39,828 nucleotides of DNA from CBFHWY01 sp965659675. Its GTDB lineage: Bacteria > Bacteroidota > Bacteroidia > Flavobacteriales_G > Salibacteraceae. Below are positions 23,697 to 33,026 of this stretch, piece by piece (the stretch's first letter is position 1; each line of letters opens with the position of its first letter). The DNA is taken from NCBI GenBank assembly GCA_965659675.1, contig CBFHWY010000019.1:1-39828 (forward strand), in the 5' to 3' direction. The notes under the pieces are model-generated. The model did no database searches. It had not been told where the DNA came from and was given only the letters and a program-made list of their open reading frames with translations. The position numbers were made by a program, and so were the translations under genes.

Positions 23697-26012
23697 TCAA
23701 ATGCCTTGAAGCCTCAGCGCCAGGCTACTCAAGACCACGGATACTGAGCTAAAGGCCATCGCAATTCCGGCTACCATTGGGCTGATCACAAAATCAGGGT
23801 AGAAGAGTCCAGCAGCTATGGGTATAGCTATGATATTATATACAAATGCCCAAAAGAGGTTCCTTTTGATAGTTGCAAGGGTTTTACGAGCAAGACGAAT
23901 TGCAGACGGTATATTCTTGATCTCACTATTCATTAATGAGATAGAAGCTGCATCAAGCGCCACATCCGTACCACTTCCCATGGCAATACTGAGGTCGGCA
24001 TGAGCCAATACCTGTGCATCATTGGTGCCATCACCGATCATTGCGACCTTCTTTCCCTGTTTTCTCAGGCCTTCCAGGTGCTCTGCCTTCTCAATGGGTC
24101 CCATTTCCCCATGAAATTCAGAGATATTCAACTCATTAGCTACCTTTTCAACCTTTTCCTTTCGATCTCCCGACAGAATCTGCAATTCGAGTCCAAGCTC
24201 ACGCAGGTCCTTCATGCTCTCCTTAGCATTCTCCCTGAGTGCGTCTTCCATCTCAAAGCTCGCGATCATCTCATCTGGGCTAAAGAAGTAAATTGACCTA
24301 CCGGCAGAAGAATCGAGACCTGAAGCCTCCAACTCCATGAGTTTTACTGAACCAACGTAATATTCTATTCCTTCATGTTTCGCTTTAACACCTAAACCTT
24401 CGAGTACCTGTACATCAGACAGTTCTGCTTTATCTGTATCAGCGTATTTCTCTATTATACTTTCAGCGTAAGGGTGATTGCTTTCTTTTTCTATGGCAAG
24501 GAGTATCGGAAGATGCTTTTGCTCTTCTTTTTCCCAAAAAGCGGACTTTAAGCGGGGTTTACCGATAGTGAGCGTTCCCGTTTTATCCATCAGTAGTACA
24601 TCCAGAGAACCTGCACTTTCAAGTGCTGAAGCATCCCTCACCAGAATGCCCTTTTTCGCTCCCATTCCGATACCTACCATAAGAGCCGTAGGTGTTGCCA
24701 ACCCAAGGGCACAGGGGCAAGCGATGATCAACACGGAAATGGCACTAACAAGACCAAAAGAGGGATTCTGAAAAACCAGCCACCAAAGCAGAAATGAGAT
24801 CAATGCGATCAAAATGATGCTGGGAACAAAAATGGATGAGATCTTGTCCACCAGGCTTTGGATCTTAGCCCGGCTTCCCTGAGCCATCTTCACATTTTCA
24901 ATAATATTGGAAAGCAAGCTATGCTGAGGGTCTTTGTTGAGCTCGAGGATCAGACTTTGTGTTCGGTTGACAGTACCTGCGTATACTTCATCTCCCTTTT
25001 CTTTTCTTTGGGTCTCACTCTCACCCGTAAGCATGCTTTCATCTACGCTAGAGCTTCCTTCGATCACGATCGCATCTACGGGAATTGCATCTCCAGCGAG
25101 TACTTTTACATGCTCTCCTTTGCTTATCATCCCTAAGCTAACCAGCTCTTCCTCTCCGTCCTTTATCCTCCTGGCCTTGTCAGGACGGAGTTCTTTCAGG
25201 GATTCAATGGCAGAGCGACTTTTCTGTTTGGCAACATCTTCGAGGTAGCGTCCTAATAGGATAAAGGCAATGATCACGGCTACCGATTCAAAATACAGAT
25301 CTGAGCTACCAGAGAACAACTGATAAATGCTGTAAATGAAAGCAACGCCAGTACTCAGCGCCACCAGGGTATCCATGCTGGTTTGTCCATAACGGATCTT
25401 TCTTACTGCATTGATATAGAACTGTTTTCCAAAATAGAAGGGTAGGGGTAAGCAAAAAACAAAGGACAACCACAAACTCCAGCTTTCCTCCATAAAGAAC
25501 ATGCCCAACACGAATACGGGCACAGCAAAACAAAAGGCGAGAATCGTTCTATTTCTTTGTTTTTTGAGCGCTTTGGACTTATCTGCTGCGCTGGATCGAT
25601 CCTCCTCGTTAAGCACGATGTCGTAGCCGATCGATTGTATGCGCGCCTTAAGCTGTTCGAGATCCATGTCGCTCCGAAATATTAATTGACCTGAGTTATC
25701 GGCATAGTTTACATTGGCAAAATAGACCTCATCCAGGGATCTAGATATGCTTGAAATGGAATTCGCACATGCCGCACAGCTCATTCCTTTGAGCTCAAAT
25801 GACCTTTCAGTCAGTTTTGGCTCGAAACCCAATTCAGAAAGTTTGTTAATTATCTCTTTGATCAGATCTTCCTTGATCAGGTTGAACTCAAGCTCCTCAT
25901 TGGCAAAACTCACCTGGAGGTTTGAAATTCGCTCATCCTTTATCAGTGTACGCTCCAGCTGAGTGGCTGAAGCTTCATCTCTTAGTCCAGATATGGGGAT
26001 TGTGTAGCGCAT
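23697..26012 (-). CDS. copA: Copper-translocating P1B-type ATPase (CopA-like)
   Basis: A 771-residue heavy-metal pump exporting Cu+ from the cytoplasm. It has two N-terminal HMA domains: residues 1-65 form an HMA fold whose metal loop is degenerate (SGLRDEA where GMxCxxC is expected), while the second (about 70-135) keeps GMSCAAC (C79, C82). The core has a TGES motif (MLTGESETQ), the Cu+ transport motif CPC (IIACPCALGLATPTA), the phosphorylation site DKTGTLT, an HP dipeptide (SNHPYAE), GDGTNDAQVL in place of the usual GDGINDAPAL, and C-terminal TMs with NIIAIPIAAG and MAFSSVSVVLSSLAL. It is divergent from the desaturase gene. Specificity for Cu+ follows from CPC plus the YN/MxxSS-type C-terminal residues. 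Confidence 0.92.
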   Translation of the reverse strand: MRYTIPISGLRDEASATQLERTLIKDERISNLQVSFANEELEFNLIKEDLIKEIINKLSELGFEPKLTERSFELKGMSCAACANSISSISRSLDEVYFANVNYADNSGQLIFRSDMDLEQLKARIQSIGYDIVLNEEDRSSAADKSKALKKQRNRTILAFCFAVPVFVLGMFFMEESWSLWLSFVFCLPLPFYFGKQFYINAVRKIRYGQTSMDTLVALSTGVAFIYSIYQLFSGSSDLYFESVAVIIAFILLGRYLEDVAKQKSRSAIESLKELRPDKARRIKDGEEELVSLGMISKGEHVKVLAGDAIPVDAIVIEGSSSVDESMLTGESETQRKEKGDEVYAGTVNRTQSLILELNKDPQHSLLSNIIENVKMAQGSRAKIQSLVDKISSIFVPSIILIALISFLLWWLVFQNPSFGLVSAISVLIIACPCALGLATPTALMVGIGMGAKKGILVRDASALESAGSLDVLLMDKTGTLTIGKPRLKSAFWEKEEQKHLPILLAIEKESNHPYAESIIEKYADTDKAELSDVQVLEGLGVKAKHEGIEYYVGSVKLMELEASGLDSSAGRSIYFFSPDEMIASFEMEDALRENAKESMKDLRELGLELQILSGDRKEKVEKVANELNISEFHGEMGPIEKAEHLEGLRKQGKKVAMIGDGTNDAQVLAHADLSIAMGSGTDVALDAASISLMNSEIKNIPSAIRLARKTLATIKRNLFWAFVYNIIAIPIAAGLFYPDFVISPMVAGIAMAFSSVSVVLSSLALRLQGI

Positions 26013-26093
26013 ATGCGCGAAGTTACGGATGATATTAAAGCCTCATTGTTTATTCAATGTGACCAGAATCAGATTTTTAAAACATTCTTTGAG

Positions 26094-26101
26094 TATTTTT
26101 G
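26094..26101 (+). promoter_or_regulatory. Candidate -7 box TATTTTTG for the desaturase gene
   Basis: Exact TAnnTTTG match 15 bases before ATG 26117 in the copA/desaturase divergent gap. No TTG at the -33 spacing. Confidence 0.45.
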
Positions 26102-26116
26102 TCGCATATTAAGATT

Positions 26117-27208
26117 ATGACAAATACTTCCTTCCCACGCTTTGAGCGTCCGAAAAAGGGTGAGTTCATGCTTACCCTCAACAAAAGAGTTGACGAATAC
26201 TTCAGGTCAAACAACATCGACAAAAGGGGTGACTGGAGAATGTACATCAAAACGGCTTTCATGCTGTTGCTATACATCATTCCAGCTTCTCTTGTACTTT
26301 TTTTCCCAGGAGACAATTATCTGCTCTTCATTTTCCTTTACTTCATGATGGGTGTTGGAATGGCAGGTATCGGTCTTTCCGTGATGCACGATGCCAATCA
26401 CGGTTCCTACTCAAAACATAAATGGCTTAACACTGTGATGAGCTATACCCTAAACTTCCTCGGTGGTCATGCCATCGCATGGAGGGTACAGCATAACTTC
26501 CTACACCATAGTTTCACGAACATCGATGGAATGGATGAGGATATCACAACCATCCCAGTTTTGCGGTTTAACCCTCATGCTAAAAGAATAGGTGTCCACA
26601 AATTGCAGTTTATTTATGCCTGGTTCTTCTATGCATTGATGACCTTTTTCTGGGTACTATTTAAAGATATCATTCAACTGAGTAAATACCACAAGCAAGA
26701 CTATCTGAAGAGAGAGAATACGACACTGGGTAAAGAGGTCGCTGCGCTGGCAATAACCAAAGTAGCTTATCTCGGATATTCATTGATCCTTCCATGGTTG
26801 CTTGGACCATTCTCTTTTGGAGCAGTACTTGGCGCCTGGTTGATCTTACATGCAACCGCAGGATTGATCCTTGCTGCGATCTTCCAACCAGCTCACGTTG
26901 TTCCAGAAACGACGTTCCCAATGACCGACGAAAACAATAGTATTGAGGAAGAGTGGGCAGTTCATCAGGTGAGAACCACAATGAACTTCGCTCCTAAAAG
27001 CCACGTTTTCTCATGGTTTGTGGGAGGTTTGAACTTTCAGGTGGAACACCACCTTTTCCCTAAGGTCTGCCACATTCATTACAAGCAGATCTCCAAGATC
27101 GTAAAGAAAACATGCGAAGAATACGGCCTGCCTTATCACAGTCAGCCAACCTTTGTTCACGCGCTGTTTGATCACACGAAGCTTTTATATCGTTTAGGCG
27201 TTAAGTAA
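26117..27208 (+). CDS. Membrane fatty acid desaturase
   Basis: A 363-residue integral-membrane di-iron desaturase with the three histidine boxes HDANH (91-95), HNFLHH (126-131) and QVEHH (308-312). The QVEHH box is typical of the front-end/acyl-lipid type, but there is no fused cytochrome b5 domain. TM helices lie around 48-85 and 195-270. It introduces a double bond in membrane acyl chains using O2 and electrons from a ferredoxin or similar carrier; regiospecificity is not readable. ATG 26117 fits the box upstream; an earlier in-frame codon at 26099 overlaps the promoter. No electron-transfer partner is adjacent. Confidence 0.9.
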   Translation: MTNTSFPRFERPKKGEFMLTLNKRVDEYFRSNNIDKRGDWRMYIKTAFMLLLYIIPASLVLFFPGDNYLLFIFLYFMMGVGMAGIGLSVMHDANHGSYSKHKWLNTVMSYTLNFLGGHAIAWRVQHNFLHHSFTNIDGMDEDITTIPVLRFNPHAKRIGVHKLQFIYAWFFYALMTFFWVLFKDIIQLSKYHKQDYLKRENTTLGKEVAALAITKVAYLGYSLILPWLLGPFSFGAVLGAWLILHATAGLILAAIFQPAHVVPETTFPMTDENNSIEEEWAVHQVRTTMNFAPKSHVFSWFVGGLNFQVEHHLFPKVCHIHYKQISKIVKKTCEEYGLPYHSQPTFVHALFDHTKLLYRLGVK

Positions 27209-27238
27209 TTCCTTATTTTCACAGGCTAATTTTAGCCT

Positions 27239-30200
27239 ATGAAAAGTTTCTTTACTGCAATTGCAGTGTTGTGCAGCCTTGCTGCTTTCACGCAAGATAC
27301 CCTTGTTGTTCAAACACTGAGTTATGATGATATAACCAAGAGGAGAGACTTCTATGCCTTCCCAGATGGTTCAGAGTCTTACCGAAAGGTGATCATGGCT
27401 TACAGCTTAAAATGTGACTCCAGAACAACCCAGGACGGCTTTGACTGTGGAGAGTGGGATTACCTTACCTACAATTACCTCTACGACAAAAGCGGAAAGT
27501 GGGACAGTACTTACCAATCTGGACCCAATTTCAGGGTGAATGGCGGACTTCGCGATAACTTCGAATATGTGCTGAATCCACAGTATGAGGTTTATCGGCA
27601 CAAGTTATACGACATCAATAGAGATTCAGTGATCTCGCTGAACAGACACACGATTGCATCAGCGAGCCAAAACTTAACAGTACACAACGCTGTAAAGACC
27701 ACTCGCTTTCAGTCTCTTTGGAAAGCCTCTGAAATGAGCGCTGCCGGTATGGTAGCCGGTAACATTACTGGGATCGAACTTGACATGAACTCTTCGGACT
27801 CAGTTTCATACGTAGTTGAGATACGCATGGCGCACACTTCACTTGATTCTTTAACGGAATGGGTAAATGTAGGACAGCAGGTCTTAAGATCAGATGGACC
27901 TACCAACTACTCAGGAAATGTAGATGTTCAGTTTCACGATGATTTTAACTGGAATGGAACTGACAACATCGTGCTTGAATTTCAGATCCAATATCAAAGC
28001 CAAAAAGATTATTCCAACAGCAATATTGAAGTGGGAATGGAGAATACCAGCTATGGTTCGAGTATTCACGCTTCAGGAACAGATTATTACCTCGACTTTG
28101 CCAAGAATGCACAGCAGATCAACCTGGGCAGGATAGCAGAGCTAGATGGTAGCGCCCCTAAATCAATTGAGGCATGGGTGTATACCAGAGAATTCAATAA
28201 CGCCGGAGTATGGCAAGCTGGAAGGCGTGGACAAACAGCGCGCGACTTTTCTCTCAGAACGCGAACTGGCGACAATAACTGGCGTGTGCAACACTGGGGC
28301 AGCCCAGATTATGACTTTAGCACACCATCAAAAGGGCAATGGCGTCATTTTGCTTTGACCTACGACGGAAACAGATCGGTCATTTATGTTAATGGTGTTC
28401 AGGTAGCGCAAAAATTTGCTCAGTTGAATACTGGCGATTGGAGTTTCATTATAGGTCGATGGCAGGGAAGCTACTTTAATGGCAAGATCGATGAATTCAG
28501 GATTTGGGAAACTGCCTTGACTCAGTCTACCATTCAGCAATGGATGGATCAGGAGCTCACAAACCAACATCCAAATTACAGCGACCTCGTGCATTACCTT
28601 CCAATGAATGAAGGATCTGGCAATGTGGTGAATGATCAGATAACAAGCCAAAGCTATCTTCTACAGAACTACCCATGGTGGGGAACAAAAACTGCTTCTG
28701 AGATCAGTCTTGGCGCAATGGTGCTGAATCAGCGTCCTGCAATTACTTTTCAGCAAGGGGAGTATATCAACTCATTAGACTCAAGCTATGTTTTTGACAC
28801 TATTATGAGTCGCCCGATGCAGTTGATGCTCTATTCAAACCCAGCTTCAGGTGTTCAAATAGATCCAGAAGATCCGAATCATCCTTCGCTGGCGACAGAT
28901 ACGCTTGAGGTTTGGGAGGCAAACACCTGGACCTATGTGTATGATGCGCAAACGGGAACAAAGATCGATTCGATCAATACTGGAAGCGGAACAAGTCTTA
29001 CAAGAGAAACCAAGGTTTGGTACAGTCCCGAGGCTCGTTTTGAGATCGGACGTTTTATTACCCCTTACGGGATCAATCTAACGCATCCGCAGATCAATTC
29101 TGACGAAGGCTTTACCTGGTATTATGATGTGACCGACTATGCGCCTATGCTAAGGGATACGATGGAATTCAGCGCAGGTAATCAACAGGAACTCATCGAT
29201 GTGAAATTCCTGTTCATCAAAGGAACTCCTCCCAGGGATGTGAAAGGGGTCAAGCGAATTTGGGGACAAAGCAGGTCGATCACATACAGAAACCTGGATG
29301 ATGATAACGATCTGGCTAGCACGACACTTCCTGTAGATCCAACTGCAGAAAGCTTTAAAGTGAAGAGCAGATTCACAGGACATGGCCATAATTCCAGCAA
29401 TGGAAGTTTTCCCCACTGCTGTGAGTGGAAAGATAATGAACACTATCTCTATGTCAATGGAACCATGGCTGAAGCATGGCACGTTTGGCAAGAATGGGAG
29501 TGTGCTCAAAACCCACTATACCCTCAAGGTGGAACCTGGCCAGGAGCAAGAGAAGGTTGGTGTCCCGGTGATGTGGTTAAGGAGTTTGAATTTGAAGTAG
29601 GGGAGTTTGTGTCAGGAAACAGCATTGAACTTGACTATGATATTACCGATGTACCCAATGATAACCAGGGCATGGGTGGCGGACGTTATGTGGTAGCCAT
29701 GCACCTGATCTCTTATGGAGCTCAGAACTTTGAGGTAGATGCAGAACTACTTGATATTGTTTCACCAAACGATAAGACCTATTACGATAGAAGATCACTG
29801 GTATGCGGTCAACCTAGAGTGATCATCCGAAATAATGGTGCAAGCGATCTCACGAGTTTGAATATCTATTACGGTGTTCAGGGAGGACAGGAACTCCTTT
29901 ACGAATGGACAGGAGACCTCAAGCCAAACATGAGTGAAGAGGTTGAATTACTTGTAGAAGGGAATTGGTTCTGGAGCGGAGATCAATCAAACATCTTCTA
30001 TGCAAGAGTTGGAGAGCCCAATGGTCAGGCGGATATGTATGCTGATAACGATCGACTTGAAACCAAAGTAGAAGTACCTGAGGTCTTTGCTGGAAAGGTT
30101 TTGATCCAAATGACCACGAACAACCAGCCTGAGGACAATGATTTTTATGTTCGTGCTTTAACAGGAGAGACCATCCTTGAGCGTATAGATTTCTCTGCGA

Positions 30201-30709
30201 ATCAAACCTATCGAGATACACTCGAACTCGAGCAGGGCTGCTACTATTTCGAGCTGTTTGATCAACGCCACGATGGCCTATCTTACTGGGCGAATAACGC
30301 ACAGGGAAATGGAGCTATCAGGTTCTTTATACTGGATGATAACAATAGAATTGTTGGTGTGAAGAGTTTTGAGCCCGAGTTTGGAAATCAGTTGCGATTC
30401 AACTTCACCATCGATAAAACACTTGGTTTCTATCCAAATACGGGAATTGCCAGCAAGTCTGAATACGCTGAACTCTTTGTTTATCCAAACCCAGGAAGTG
30501 GCCTGTTTAATCTTGAACTTATCGGCGAGAGTGGAAAGCAAATGATCGAAGTATTTGATATGTCTGGACGCCCTGTACTGCGCAAGCAGATCGAGGCTGA
30601 AGCTTATCATACTGAACAGATCGACCTTTCTGAACAAGCGGATGGTATCTACGTTATTAAGGTTCAGGGAACCGAAAGGCATTATCAACAACGCCTAATA
30701 AAACACTGA
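27239..30709 (+). CDS. PNGase F-like protein with LamG insertion and T9SS sorting domain
   Basis: A 1156-residue exported protein: signal peptide (MKSFFTAIAVLCSLAAFTQ), a PNGase F N-domain start with CGEWDYL (70-76; D74 matches catalytic D60 of Elizabethkingia PNGase F), an inserted region with a LamG/concanavalin-like domain (about 282-440, including APKSIEAWVYTRE and GKIDEFRIWETAL), then the rest of the N-domain with GRFITPYG (604-611), the PNGase C-domain with CCEW (E729, matching E206) and GWCPGD (about 772-777), a further beta domain and a type A T9SS domain (about 1078-1156; FVYPNPGSGLFNLEL...GIYVIKVQG). It probably acts on glycoproteins or binds glycans at the cell surface. The E118-bearing segment appears shortened, so activity is uncertain. 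A terminator follows. Confidence 0.82.
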   Translation: MKSFFTAIAVLCSLAAFTQDTLVVQTLSYDDITKRRDFYAFPDGSESYRKVIMAYSLKCDSRTTQDGFDCGEWDYLTYNYLYDKSGKWDSTYQSGPNFRVNGGLRDNFEYVLNPQYEVYRHKLYDINRDSVISLNRHTIASASQNLTVHNAVKTTRFQSLWKASEMSAAGMVAGNITGIELDMNSSDSVSYVVEIRMAHTSLDSLTEWVNVGQQVLRSDGPTNYSGNVDVQFHDDFNWNGTDNIVLEFQIQYQSQKDYSNSNIEVGMENTSYGSSIHASGTDYYLDFAKNAQQINLGRIAELDGSAPKSIEAWVYTREFNNAGVWQAGRRGQTARDFSLRTRTGDNNWRVQHWGSPDYDFSTPSKGQWRHFALTYDGNRSVIYVNGVQVAQKFAQLNTGDWSFIIGRWQGSYFNGKIDEFRIWETALTQSTIQQWMDQELTNQHPNYSDLVHYLPMNEGSGNVVNDQITSQSYLLQNYPWWGTKTASEISLGAMVLNQRPAITFQQGEYINSLDSSYVFDTIMSRPMQLMLYSNPASGVQIDPEDPNHPSLATDTLEVWEANTWTYVYDAQTGTKIDSINTGSGTSLTRETKVWYSPEARFEIGRFITPYGINLTHPQINSDEGFTWYYDVTDYAPMLRDTMEFSAGNQQELIDVKFLFIKGTPPRDVKGVKRIWGQSRSITYRNLDDDNDLASTTLPVDPTAESFKVKSRFTGHGHNSSNGSFPHCCEWKDNEHYLYVNGTMAEAWHVWQEWECAQNPLYPQGGTWPGAREGWCPGDVVKEFEFEVGEFVSGNSIELDYDITDVPNDNQGMGGGRYVVAMHLISYGAQNFEVDAELLDIVSPNDKTYYDRRSLVCGQPRVIIRNNGASDLTSLNIYYGVQGGQELLYEWTGDLKPNMSEEVELLVEGNWFWSGDQSNIFYARVGEPNGQADMYADNDRLETKVEVPEVFAGKVLIQMTTNNQPEDNDFYVRALTGETILERIDFSANQTYRDTLELEQGCYYFELFDQRHDGLSYWANNAQGNGAIRFFILDDNNRIVGVKSFEPEFGNQLRFNFTIDKTLGFYPNTGIASKSEYAELFVYPNPGSGLFNLELIGESGKQMIEVFDMSGRPVLRKQIEAEAYHTEQIDLSEQADGIYVIKVQGTERHYQQRLIKH

Positions 30710-30715
30710 TAAAGA

Positions 30716-30742
30716 ACCCCGAGAGATCGGGGTCTTTTTTTT
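30716..30742 (+). terminator. Rho-independent terminator touching the next start codon
   Basis: ACCCCGA (30716-30722) pairs with TCGGGGT (30727-30733) around a GAGA loop, then C and eight T (30735-30742). The last T is directly followed by ATG 30743 of the MATE gene. Confidence 0.92.
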
Positions 30743-32089
30743 ATGGAAAGGTCAGAAGAGCTCGGAAAAGAACCGATAGGGAAATTATTATTTAAGCAGG
30801 CTGTTCCTGCTTCTGTTGGATTTCTTGTGATGACGGTCTATTCCATTGTTGACACCATCTACGTTGGAAAATTCATCGGGTCGATCGCACTTGCTGCAGT
30901 GACCGTAGTAACACCCATCTCATTTTTGATCTCAAGCATTGGAATGGCCATTGGAGTAGGAGGGGCTTCGGTAATATCCAGAGCCATGGGGTCGGGTAAC
31001 TATGAAAAAGCTCAGAATACCCTGGGCAATATGATCGGATTCACGATCACGCTTTCCCTTTTCATTGTGGCCTTTGGTTTTGGATTCATAGAGGAGATCA
31101 TTGCTGCTTTTGGTGGAAAGGGTGATATTCTTGAGCCAGCCACTCTTTATTTTGGAATTCTACTGCTTGGAGGTCCACTACTCGCCTGGCTCATGATGAG
31201 CAATAATGTGATTCGCTCTCAGGGAAAAGCCAAGATGGCCATGCTTACCCTCGGGCTTTCGGCGGTGCTCAATATCATTTTAGACCCGATCTTCATCTTC
31301 GTTCTGGATTGGGGACTCGCGGGAGCTGCCTGGGCAACAATGGTGTCTTACAGCTTTAGTACCCTATACACGATCTATTTCTTCTTTAGTAAGTACAATG
31401 AGCTTAAGATAGAACCAAAGCATTTCGTGCCAAATCGAGGTTTGCTTAAGGAGATCTTTAGTATTGGGGGTATCTCTCTTGCTCGACAGACCTCTGTGAG
31501 CTTGTTGGCCATTGTGCTGAATAACAGCCTGTTCATTTACGGAGGTGAGCTCGCAGTGGCCGTTTACGGTATCATCAACAGGGTGATGATGTTCAGCATC
31601 TTCCCTGTGATCGGCGTAGTTCAGGGTTTTCTCCCAATAGCCGGATACAACTATGGTGCTAAGAATTGGGAGCGGGTTAAGGATACGCTTAAAACAGCGG
31701 GTATTTCGAGTACGCTCATTGCCTGTGTTGGCTTTATCGCAGTGTTGATCTTCCCGGGCTACATTGTTAGTGTGTTTACCTCAGACCTTGATCTTCTTTT
31801 GGAAACTCCAGGAGCATTGATCACCGTATTTCTGGCAACACCATTGATCGGAGTGCAGTTGATCGGCTCAGCGTATTTTCAGGCTATTGGTAAAGCGTTG
31901 CCGGCGCTCTTGCTTACCATGACCAAACAGGGATTCTTTTTGATCCCTCTGGTGCTTGTGATGCCAATGATCTTTGGATTGAAGGGGATATGGTATAGCT
32001 TTCCGATCGCTGATGTGATGGCTGCAGCGATCACGGTGTTCTATACCTCCAGACAGGTTAAGAATAAGTTACTCAAGATGGGTACTTGA
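30743..32089 (+). CDS. MATE-family efflux transporter
   Basis: A 448-residue, 12-TM antiporter that exports drugs or metabolites using Na+ or H+. The N-terminus LGKEPIGKLLFKQAVPASVGFLVMTVYSIVDTIYVGKFIG and the repeat of the pattern in the second half (GGISLARQTSVSLLAIVLNNSLFIYGGELAVAVYGIINRVMMF, VVQGFLPIAGYNYGAKNWERVKDTL) are typical of the DinF/NorM-type MATE family. The ATG directly follows the T run of the upstream terminator, leaving no space for an RBS or promoter between them. A start further downstream would cut the conserved first helix, so ATG 30743 is kept. The 3' end overlaps a convergent gene by 21 bases. Confidence 0.87.
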   Translation: MERSEELGKEPIGKLLFKQAVPASVGFLVMTVYSIVDTIYVGKFIGSIALAAVTVVTPISFLISSIGMAIGVGGASVISRAMGSGNYEKAQNTLGNMIGFTITLSLFIVAFGFGFIEEIIAAFGGKGDILEPATLYFGILLLGGPLLAWLMMSNNVIRSQGKAKMAMLTLGLSAVLNIILDPIFIFVLDWGLAGAAWATMVSYSFSTLYTIYFFFSKYNELKIEPKHFVPNRGLLKEIFSIGGISLARQTSVSLLAIVLNNSLFIYGGELAVAVYGIINRVMMFSIFPVIGVVQGFLPIAGYNYGAKNWERVKDTLKTAGISSTLIACVGFIAVLIFPGYIVSVFTSDLDLLLETPGALITVFLATPLIGVQLIGSAYFQAIGKALPALLLTMTKQGFFLIPLVLVMPMIFGLKGIWYSFPIADVMAAAITVFYTSRQVKNKLLKMGT

Positions 32090-32395
32090 TTGAGCTTTGT
32101 CCCAACGACAAGAACTCATCATATCCTTGAATTTCTCCTTATCGGTATCGCTCATTTGATCCCACTTTTCTTTCATGCGACTCTTCCAGCGATGTTTTTT
32201 CCATTGCGATTTTCCTGAACCCCAGCTTCCAAAAAGGATCTTACCGAGGACCAAAAGGCCCATGGCCTGCCAGAAAGTGATGGCATTCCAACCTGTGACA
32301 TCAGGAAGTATCCAATTCCAAAGTTGCATGACAACGAAGCTTAGGATAGCCACGCCAGCAACGATAAAGACGATATATTTTCCGAAGTTTTTCAT
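32069..32395 (-). CDS. Small two-TM protein downstream of an ECF sigma factor
   Basis: A 108-residue protein with two TM helices (about 5-27 and 42-62; FWQAMGLLVLGKILFGSWG) and a very basic, then acidic, cytoplasmic tail (SQWKKHRWKSRMKEKWDQMSDTDKEKFKDMMSSC). From memory, similar proteins follow ECF sigma genes in other Bacteroidota. It starts four bases after the sigma stop and might sense a membrane state or hold the sigma factor at the membrane; this is inference. No classical anti-sigma domain is seen. Confidence 0.7.
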   Translation of the reverse strand: MKNFGKYIVFIVAGVAILSFVVMQLWNWILPDVTGWNAITFWQAMGLLVLGKILFGSWGSGKSQWKKHRWKSRMKEKWDQMSDTDKEKFKDMMSSCRWDKAQSSTHLE

Positions 32396-32398
32396 GAT

Positions 32399-32992
32399 CT
32401 AGGCTTCAGAGAGTTCTTCGTACAAGCTGGCAAGGCGCTTTCTCAAGTGGAGAACAGCGTAGCGCTTTCTAGAGATCCAGGTGTTCATGGTCTCCCCAGA
32501 TTGTTCGGCCATTTCCTTGAATTCAACATTCTCCAACTCATTTAACACAAAAGCCATCTTTTGTTTTTCAGGGAGTTCGTTCAAAGCCTTGTCCATTTCT
32601 TCAAGAATGAGTTGCTTGAAGTACTCAGCTTCTGGTCCACCATCCAGTGAAGGGAATTGAAGATGGAGGTCTTCAGAATTCTCGTCGTCATGAGACTTTG
32701 GCCTGGCCAGACTGCTGAAGCTATCAGGCTTTTTCTTACGATAGCGATCGGTGATCTTATTTCTCGCGACGGTAAATAACCATGAGGTAACCCTTTCAAT
32801 GGGTTTCATTAAGCGTTTTGCTTCGATCAACTGAAAGAATACATCCTGAAGGATATCTTCGGCATCCTCTGTAGCGGGTACACGTTGTTCTATGAAATTG
32901 AGCAGGCGACCTCTTTCGCGCTCGATGATCTCACTTAAGCCGGAGTTTTGTTCCGGACTCAGTTTTAATGCAACTGTTTTTACTTGTTCCAT
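32399..32992 (-). CDS. ECF-type RNA polymerase sigma factor
   Basis: A 197-residue sigma-70 family protein: region 2 with EDAEDILQDVFFQLIEAKRL and SWLFTVARNKITDRYRKKK, a linker, and region 4 with LNELPEKQKMAFVLNELENVEFKEMAEQSGETMNTWISRKRYAVLHLRKRL. It would direct polymerase to a stress regulon. ATG 32992 is chosen; an in-frame start at 33076 overlaps the preceding lipoprotein gene. The linker between the regions is longer than in the smallest ECFs. It is the middle gene of a three-gene operon (lipoprotein, sigma, small membrane protein). Confidence 0.88.
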   Translation of the reverse strand: MEQVKTVALKLSPEQNSGLSEIIERERGRLLNFIEQRVPATEDAEDILQDVFFQLIEAKRLMKPIERVTSWLFTVARNKITDRYRKKKPDSFSSLARPKSHDDENSEDLHLQFPSLDGGPEAEYFKQLILEEMDKALNELPEKQKMAFVLNELENVEFKEMAEQSGETMNTWISRKRYAVLHLRKRLASLYEELSEA

Positions 32993-33026
32993 ACCCTTAG
33001 GACGATCTACCACAATAGATATTTTA

